Of a DNA stretch of 64,000 bases, positions 60,001 through 64,000 are shown piece after piece. The notes under the pieces were generated by a model. The model made no database searches, was not told the origin of the DNA, and saw only the letters and a list, made by a program, of their open reading frames with translations. Position numbers and translations under genes: made by a program. The stretch's first letter is position 1. Every line of letters begins with the position of its first letter. The DNA is taken from contig NZ_CP127294.1 in assembly GCF_030285625.1 (NCBI RefSeq), positions 3,916,001 to 3,980,000 of the forward strand. The letters run 5' to 3'. The DNA comes from Amycolatopsis sp. 2-15 (GTDB lineage Bacteria; Actinomycetota; Actinomycetes; Mycobacteriales; Pseudonocardiaceae).

Positions 60001-60477
60001 TCAGCCGGTGGCCGTGCGCTCGGCCGGTCGAGGGCGTCGGTCCATCGGGCCCCATTCGCGCGATCCCTGGGCGTCGACGAGGGCGCGTGATTCGCACAGC
60101 ACGGTGTCTGCGACCCAGGCCAGCGGTTCGTCGCAGCGTACGAGTGGCTCGTTGTCCGGCCCGCGCGCGACTTCCGTGCCACGCAGAACCCAGGGGCGCA
60201 CGCCGGGACCGCGCAGATCGCGCAGGTGTTGGTAGTCGTAGAGCCGGCGCGCGAGCCAGAGCCGAACCGAGCGGTCCTCCCACCACGGTTCCTTCCGCAG
60301 GGGGTTCGCGGACAGACCGGGCAGTGGCACGCCGGTGAGGCTGTCCCGGCTGGACTGCTGTGCCCGCGCCGGGTCGAGGTCGACGTCGGGTCCATGTGAC
60401 CAGCGGACGTAGAGATCATCACCGGCGTCGGCCGTGAACAGTTCGGACAGCTGATCGAGGTCGTGGACGGTCGGCAT
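60001..60477 (-). CDS. DUF6098 family protein
   Basis: A 158-residue protein, ATG at 60477. It has LYVRWSHGPDVDLDPA, LTGVPLPGLSANPL, PWWEDRSVRLWLARRLYDYQ, GVRPWVLRGTEVARGPDNEP and the WVAD end, a pattern I associate with DUF6098. The family is soluble and of unknown function, common near stress genes in actinomycetes. Third gene of a run with the molybdopterin oxidoreductase (61013) and the 159-residue protein (60537), all on the minus strand with short gaps. Confidence 0.7.
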   Translation of the reverse strand: MPTVHDLDQLSELFTADAGDDLYVRWSHGPDVDLDPARAQQSSRDSLTGVPLPGLSANPLRKEPWWEDRSVRLWLARRLYDYQHLRDLRGPGVRPWVLRGTEVARGPDNEPLVRCDEPLAWVADTVLCESRALVDAQGSREWGPMDRRPRPAERTATG

Positions 60478-60536
60478 GTCCCGTCCCTGCGGTTGCGCGG
60501 ACGATCGCCGTGTGGAGCCGGTCATCGTGGTGCCGT

Positions 60537-61016
60537 TCAGCTGGTGAGGATTTGCGGGGACATGCTCTTCAGCATGGCGTTGGTCCACTTCATCTGCCGC
60601 AACGTCTGCGGGTGGCAGCGGCTCGCCAGCTCGAGGAGTTCGGTGTCCTTCGCTGCCTGCGCGCCTTGGGCGAGCAGCTCCCAGTCGAGCGAGACGCCGG
60701 CGGCCTTGCGGTGCAAGCGGCGCAGGTCGGCGAGCAGCAGGAGCCCGGGTTCGGGTCGGCCAGCGCTCAGCTCGGCGAGCGTGGTCCGCAGCGGCGCCAG
60801 CGGCCCTGATCCGGGGACACGCTCGTCGAGGTGAAGCCCGTAGTTCCTCCCGTGCCGGGTCAGCTCGTGCACGTGCTCTTCCGACCATCCGGCCAGGTCC
60901 TGGGCGACGTGGTGCACCTCGTGCTCGGCCGCGTGGCGGTCGGCGGTCTTGCGCAGGTCGCGCGCCATCGACTTCTCGGCTCGGTGGAGTTCGCGTATCG
61001 CCAGGCCCAGTTTCAT
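60537..61016 (-). CDS. Helical protein coupled to the molybdopterin oxidoreductase
   Basis: A 159-residue His-rich helical protein. Its ATG overlaps the stop of the oxidoreductase (ATGA at 61013-61016). The sequence has LAIRELHRAEKSMARDLRKT, DRHAAEHEVHHVAQDLAGWS and EEHVHELTRHGRNYGLHLDE, then LADLRRLHRKAAGVSLDWEL. Many His and Glu residues lie on helices, which would allow metal or haem binding, but no known motif is present. The coupling suggests a partner or electron-transfer role (inference). Not assigned to a family. Confidence 0.6.
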   Translation of the reverse strand: MKLGLAIRELHRAEKSMARDLRKTADRHAAEHEVHHVAQDLAGWSEEHVHELTRHGRNYGLHLDERVPGSGPLAPLRTTLAELSAGRPEPGLLLLADLRRLHRKAAGVSLDWELLAQGAQAAKDTELLELASRCHPQTLRQMKWTNAMLKSMSPQILTS

Positions 61017-63415
61017 CGGGTGGCTCCTGTGACGAGTTCTTCGTGGACGGTCGTGTGGGCGGGCGCGATCGTGGGCGCGGGCTGTTCGTCGCCGACCTTG
61101 CGCAACGCGGCGGCGGCGACTTTGAACAGCGGCTGCTTGGAGACAGGGTCACAGTCGGTGAAGGTCAGCTCGTTGGCCGCGCGGTCGCCGTCCTTGCTCG
61201 CGGCGTGGTCGACGTCCCAGTAGCTGTAGTGGAACGGCAGGAACAGCACCCCTTCGCGGATCCCGCCGAGCCGGACGTGGGCGCGTACGGCACCGCGCGG
61301 CGTCGACACTTCGGCGAGGTCCCCTTCGGACAGACCCGCCGCGGCAGCGTCCGCTTCGGATACTTCCAGCCACACTTCCGGGGCCGCGGCGTCCAACTGC
61401 GGTGCGCGCCCCGTCTTGGTGCGGGTGTGGAAGTGGTGAATGGTGCGGCCGTTGATCAGGAGGAACGGATGGGCCTCGTCGGGTCGCTCGTGCGGCTGGA
61501 GGTACCCGGCGGCTTTGAGCATCGCCTTGCCGGAGGGGTTCATCGCCTGGTACTCGACGGGTTCGGTCGGCGCGCCGGTGACCAGGTCGCGCCCGTAGCT
61601 CTCGCAGTAGTCGGGGGCGGCGAAGAACTTTCCGTCGGTGTAGAGCCGCTCGGTGCCGTCCGGGCGTTCCTCTGTGCACGGCCACTGGATCCCGCTGACC
61701 TCACGCAGCTTCCGGTAGCTCAGGCCGCTGTAGTCGCACGGCCGTCCCCTCGACGCGCGTTTCCAGGCTTCGAAGGCCAACTCCGCGTCGGTCCACGCCG
61801 GGAAGGGCGCGCCGTCGGCGTCACGCAGGTCCATCCGGCGGGCGTAGTCCAGGAAAATGTCCAGATCGGCTCGCGCCTGTCCCGGCGGCTCCACCGCTTT
61901 CTCGGACAGGTGCACCGTGCGGTCGGCGTTGGTGAACGTGCCGGTTTTCTCACCCCACATCGCCGCCGGCAGCACGACGTCGGCCAGCTCGGCGGTCTCG
62001 GTCCGGAACGCGTCCTGCACCACGAGGAACAGCCGGTCCTGCGCCAGGATCGAGCGGATGCGGTGCAGGTCGGGCAGGGAGACGGCCGGGTTGGTCGCCG
62101 AGACCCAGAGGAACCGCAGGCTGCCGTTTTCGGCGTAGCGCAGCATTTGCATGAGGTGGGTCGGTGGGCCGTAGTGCGGGATCCGGCTCACGTCGACGTT
62201 CCACAGCTTCGCGAGTTCGGCCACGTGCTCGTCGTTGGCCCAGTTGCGGAACCCGGTCAGGTCACCGTCGGCACCGCATTCCCGGGTGTTCTCGGCCGTG
62301 GGCTGGCCGTTCATCTGCAGCACGCCCGCGCCCGGTTTGCCGAGCATCCCGCGCAGCAGCACCAGGTTGTTCACCTGCACCGCGGCCGCCGCGGCCTGAT
62401 GCGACTGGTAGAAGCCCTGCAGCACAGTGCACAACAGCCGTTCCGCCGTCCCGAGCAGGCGGCCCGCCTCCCGGATCTGCGCGGGCTCGAGGCCGCAGAT
62501 CTCCGCCACACGCTCAGGCGGGTAGTCCGCGACGGTCGCCGCAAGATCGTCGTATCCCACCGTGCACCGCTCGACATAGCCGCGATCGACCCAGCCGTTC
62601 TCGATGATCTCGTGCAGCAGGCCGTTCATCAGTGCGACGTTGCTGCCGGGCAGCGGCGCGAGGTGCAGCGTCGCGGCCTGGGCGACCGGCATTTCGCGCG
62701 GGTCCACGCACAGCAGGGCCGGCGGCTCGGGCCCGGCGAGCCGGTCGAGGATGCGCGACCACAGCACCGCCTGCGTCTCGGCCACGTTGTGCCCGAAAAG
62801 CGCGATCACGTCGGCGTGGTCGACGTCCGTGTAGGACGCGGGCTGGCCGTCGCAGCCGAAAGACTCCTTCAAGGCCGCCGCTGCCGTCGCCGTGCAGAGC
62901 CGGGTGTTGCCGTCGAGGTGGTTCGTGCCGATGCCGCCACGGGCGACGGCGGCGAGGGCGTAGTACTCCTCGGCGAAGAGCTGCCCGCTGGTGTAGAACC
63001 CGAGCGCGCCGGGCCCTTGCTCGTCGAGGAGCTCTCTGCTGCGGCGGACGATGTGGTCCATCGCTTCGTCCCAGCTCGCCTCGACGAGTTCGCCGTGCCG
63101 GCGCACCAGCGGCGTGGTCAGGCGGTCGCTCGCCGAGTTGGCCTGCCACCCGAAAAGGTCTTTCGGATCCAGCCGACCGCGATTCACGCGGTCGTCGGAC
63201 CGGCCACGCACTCCGACGATTCGGCTGTCTCGAACCGCGATGTCGAGCCCGTCGCCATTCGAGTGGAGCACCGCCGCACTCCGCACCCACCGCTGCACGC
63301 TCTCCGGTGTCACGCCGTCGGCGAGGTAACTGTCCACGCGGGTCGGCCAGTGCTCACCGGGCCCGTACGGTCTCCTGGCTCCCCAGGGCTCGGTGATCCC
63401 GTCACGCTGTGGCAC
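61013..63415 (-). CDS. Molybdopterin oxidoreductase lacking the N-terminal Fe-S cysteines
   Basis: An 800-residue member of the formate dehydrogenase/nitrate reductase (DMSO reductase) superfamily, GTG at 63415 behind GGGAGG. Pterin-binding blocks include GALGFYTSGQLFAEEYYALA, NTRLCTATAAAALKESFG (the Cys is a likely Mo/W ligand), VSATNPAVSLPDL and TFTNADRTVHLSEKAVEPPG, plus a C-terminal dinucleotide-binding domain with HPFLLINGRTIHHFHTRT. In relatives a 4Fe-4S cluster is held by C-x2-C-x3-C and a later Cys; here the positions are A48, H51, D55 and D83 (LDPKD in place of LCPKG). The cluster must be absent or differently ligated. Substrate unknown. It leads a three-gene operon. Confidence 0.9.
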   Translation of the reverse strand: MPQRDGITEPWGARRPYGPGEHWPTRVDSYLADGVTPESVQRWVRSAAVLHSNGDGLDIAVRDSRIVGVRGRSDDRVNRGRLDPKDLFGWQANSASDRLTTPLVRRHGELVEASWDEAMDHIVRRSRELLDEQGPGALGFYTSGQLFAEEYYALAAVARGGIGTNHLDGNTRLCTATAAAALKESFGCDGQPASYTDVDHADVIALFGHNVAETQAVLWSRILDRLAGPEPPALLCVDPREMPVAQAATLHLAPLPGSNVALMNGLLHEIIENGWVDRGYVERCTVGYDDLAATVADYPPERVAEICGLEPAQIREAGRLLGTAERLLCTVLQGFYQSHQAAAAAVQVNNLVLLRGMLGKPGAGVLQMNGQPTAENTRECGADGDLTGFRNWANDEHVAELAKLWNVDVSRIPHYGPPTHLMQMLRYAENGSLRFLWVSATNPAVSLPDLHRIRSILAQDRLFLVVQDAFRTETAELADVVLPAAMWGEKTGTFTNADRTVHLSEKAVEPPGQARADLDIFLDYARRMDLRDADGAPFPAWTDAELAFEAWKRASRGRPCDYSGLSYRKLREVSGIQWPCTEERPDGTERLYTDGKFFAAPDYCESYGRDLVTGAPTEPVEYQAMNPSGKAMLKAAGYLQPHERPDEAHPFLLINGRTIHHFHTRTKTGRAPQLDAAAPEVWLEVSEADAAAAGLSEGDLAEVSTPRGAVRAHVRLGGIREGVLFLPFHYSYWDVDHAASKDGDRAANELTFTDCDPVSKQPLFKVAAAALRKVGDEQPAPTIAPAHTTVHEELVTGATR

Positions 63416-63576
63416 TGCACCTCCCGATACTCATCTGGCGATCAGTGAATACCCGCGGGGGCCGGAGGCAAACGGTCTTGTTTGCGTAACGCAACTGTTG
63501 CTATCGCCGACTCCGAGAACTGGCGATCACAGCATCGCCGAGGTGTAAATCAGCCGCGAGCGGGGTATTTCGACGC

Positions 63577-63954
63577 GTGCACAAGGTCATCGGCAGTGTG
63601 ATCGCAGCGGCGTTCTTGGTCTCGGTCGTCGGCTGTGCCGCCGACAGTCCGGATGCCCAGGCCGCAGCACAGGCGTTCGTCACCACGGCCGCCGCAGGCA
63701 CGGCCGTCGAGGCCTGCGCGTTGCTCGCTCCGCGCGCACGGGACGCGCTCGGACCGGCCGGGTGCCAGCCGGCGCTCGCTACAGTGCCGCACGCCCCCGT
63801 CGTGTCAGCGTCTGTGTGGAGCGACGAAGCTCAGGCGCGCTCGGCTGCGGACACCCTGTTCCTGCACGAGTTCCCGGACGGCTGGCGCATCACCGGCGCC
63901 GGCTGCCACCCGCGCAACGAGCAGGTCTACGACTGCACGATCGGCGGGCGATGA
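63577..63954 (+). CDS. Small secreted lipoprotein
   Basis: A 125-residue protein, GTG at 63577. It has a short charged N-terminus, a hydrophobic stretch AAAFLVSVVG and a lipobox ending at Cys20 (VVGC), so it is a lipoprotein anchored to the outer face of the membrane. The mature part has paired Cys (EACALLAPRARDAL and PAGCQPALA; GAGCHPRNE and YDCTIGG) that may form disulfides. I do not recognise a family. The end overlaps the start of the next gene (ATGA at 63951-63954), so a co-translated membrane partner is expected. Confidence 0.75.
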   Translation: MHKVIGSVIAAAFLVSVVGCAADSPDAQAAAQAFVTTAAAGTAVEACALLAPRARDALGPAGCQPALATVPHAPVVSASVWSDEAQARSAADTLFLHEFPDGWRITGAGCHPRNEQVYDCTIGGR

Positions 63955-64000
63955 AGGCCCGCGCGGTGTTTGCCGTTTACCTGGTGCTCGTCCTCGCCGG
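63951..64000 (+). CDS. Start of a membrane protein, cut by the window edge
   Basis: ATG at 63951 overlapping the lipoprotein stop. The visible residues MKARAVFAVYLVLVLAG are a charged start followed by a membrane or signal helix. Function cannot be determined from this fragment. Confidence 0.6.
   Translation, partial: MKARAVFAVYLVLVLA

Overview
The window is high-GC actinobacterial DNA. WhiB, five GAF-ANTAR regulators plus short ANTAR proteins, DUF5994, STAS, DUF2188, DUF2382, DUF3618 and Methyltransf_19 proteins, frequent GTG starts and ATGA/GTGA gene overlaps all point to a Pseudonocardiaceae-like soil actinomycete (Amycolatopsis is an inference from gene content only). No rRNA gene, intact tRNA gene, CRISPR array or replication origin was found.

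Layout. 1-6.2 kb: two DUF5994 proteins, a cell-wall-anchored ice-binding-type (DUF3494) protein, a frameshifted STAS protein, and a tightly packed run of desaturase remnant, whiB, two GAF-ANTAR genes and a cysteine-free HesB-like gene. 6.2-13.1 kb: a large fused membrane protein (degenerate PAP2, kinase-like domain, flippase-like domain), an unknown three-gene operon with a sigma-region-4-like protein, then transaldolase and transketolase. 13.2-18.1 kb: a desaturase/DUF5994 operon, a second GAF-ANTAR pair, an IS5-family element inserted exactly at a stop codon, and a fifth GAF-ANTAR gene. 18.3-28.7 kb: redox and aromatic catabolism. It holds an SDR, a NarL-type two-component system, a Rieske oxygenase and its reductase, a fused PcaD-PcaC protein, a nitroreductase, another SDR, two TetR regulators and a YjbR-like protein.

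28.7-50 kb is an eroded accessory zone. It holds an integrase relic beside the 3' half of a tRNA-Lys gene (a probable attachment scar), broken pieces of an ABC permease, dipeptidase, exonuclease, amidase, TPR protein and acyl-CoA synthetase, and intact islands between them: ilvD, AbiV, a SAM-methyltransferase, an ATP-dependent DNA ligase, a DUF2382 protein, a Ser/Thr kinase, a NUDIX protein, a TetR regulator and a second full desaturase. LigD-polymerase genes occur twice, both broken. 50-64 kb returns to denser coding: a MerR regulator behind a perfect 36-bp palindrome, a third short ANTAR protein, an SDR/Zn-alcohol dehydrogenase pair, hemerythrin, ATP-grasp and CocE hydrolase genes, small DUF proteins, a molybdopterin oxidoreductase that has lost its Fe-S cysteines, and a lipoprotein.

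How it fits together (inference): much of the window looks like a stress and persistence island (membrane desaturation, pentose-phosphate enzymes, DNA-end repair, hemerythrin, redox enzymes), with many ANTAR proteins that would act by RNA antitermination. Several regulators carry recognisable local operators. One motif is shared by an SDR, a TetR and a nitroreductase promoter. The many single-base frameshifts could be real decay or sequencing errors; the sequence alone cannot decide.
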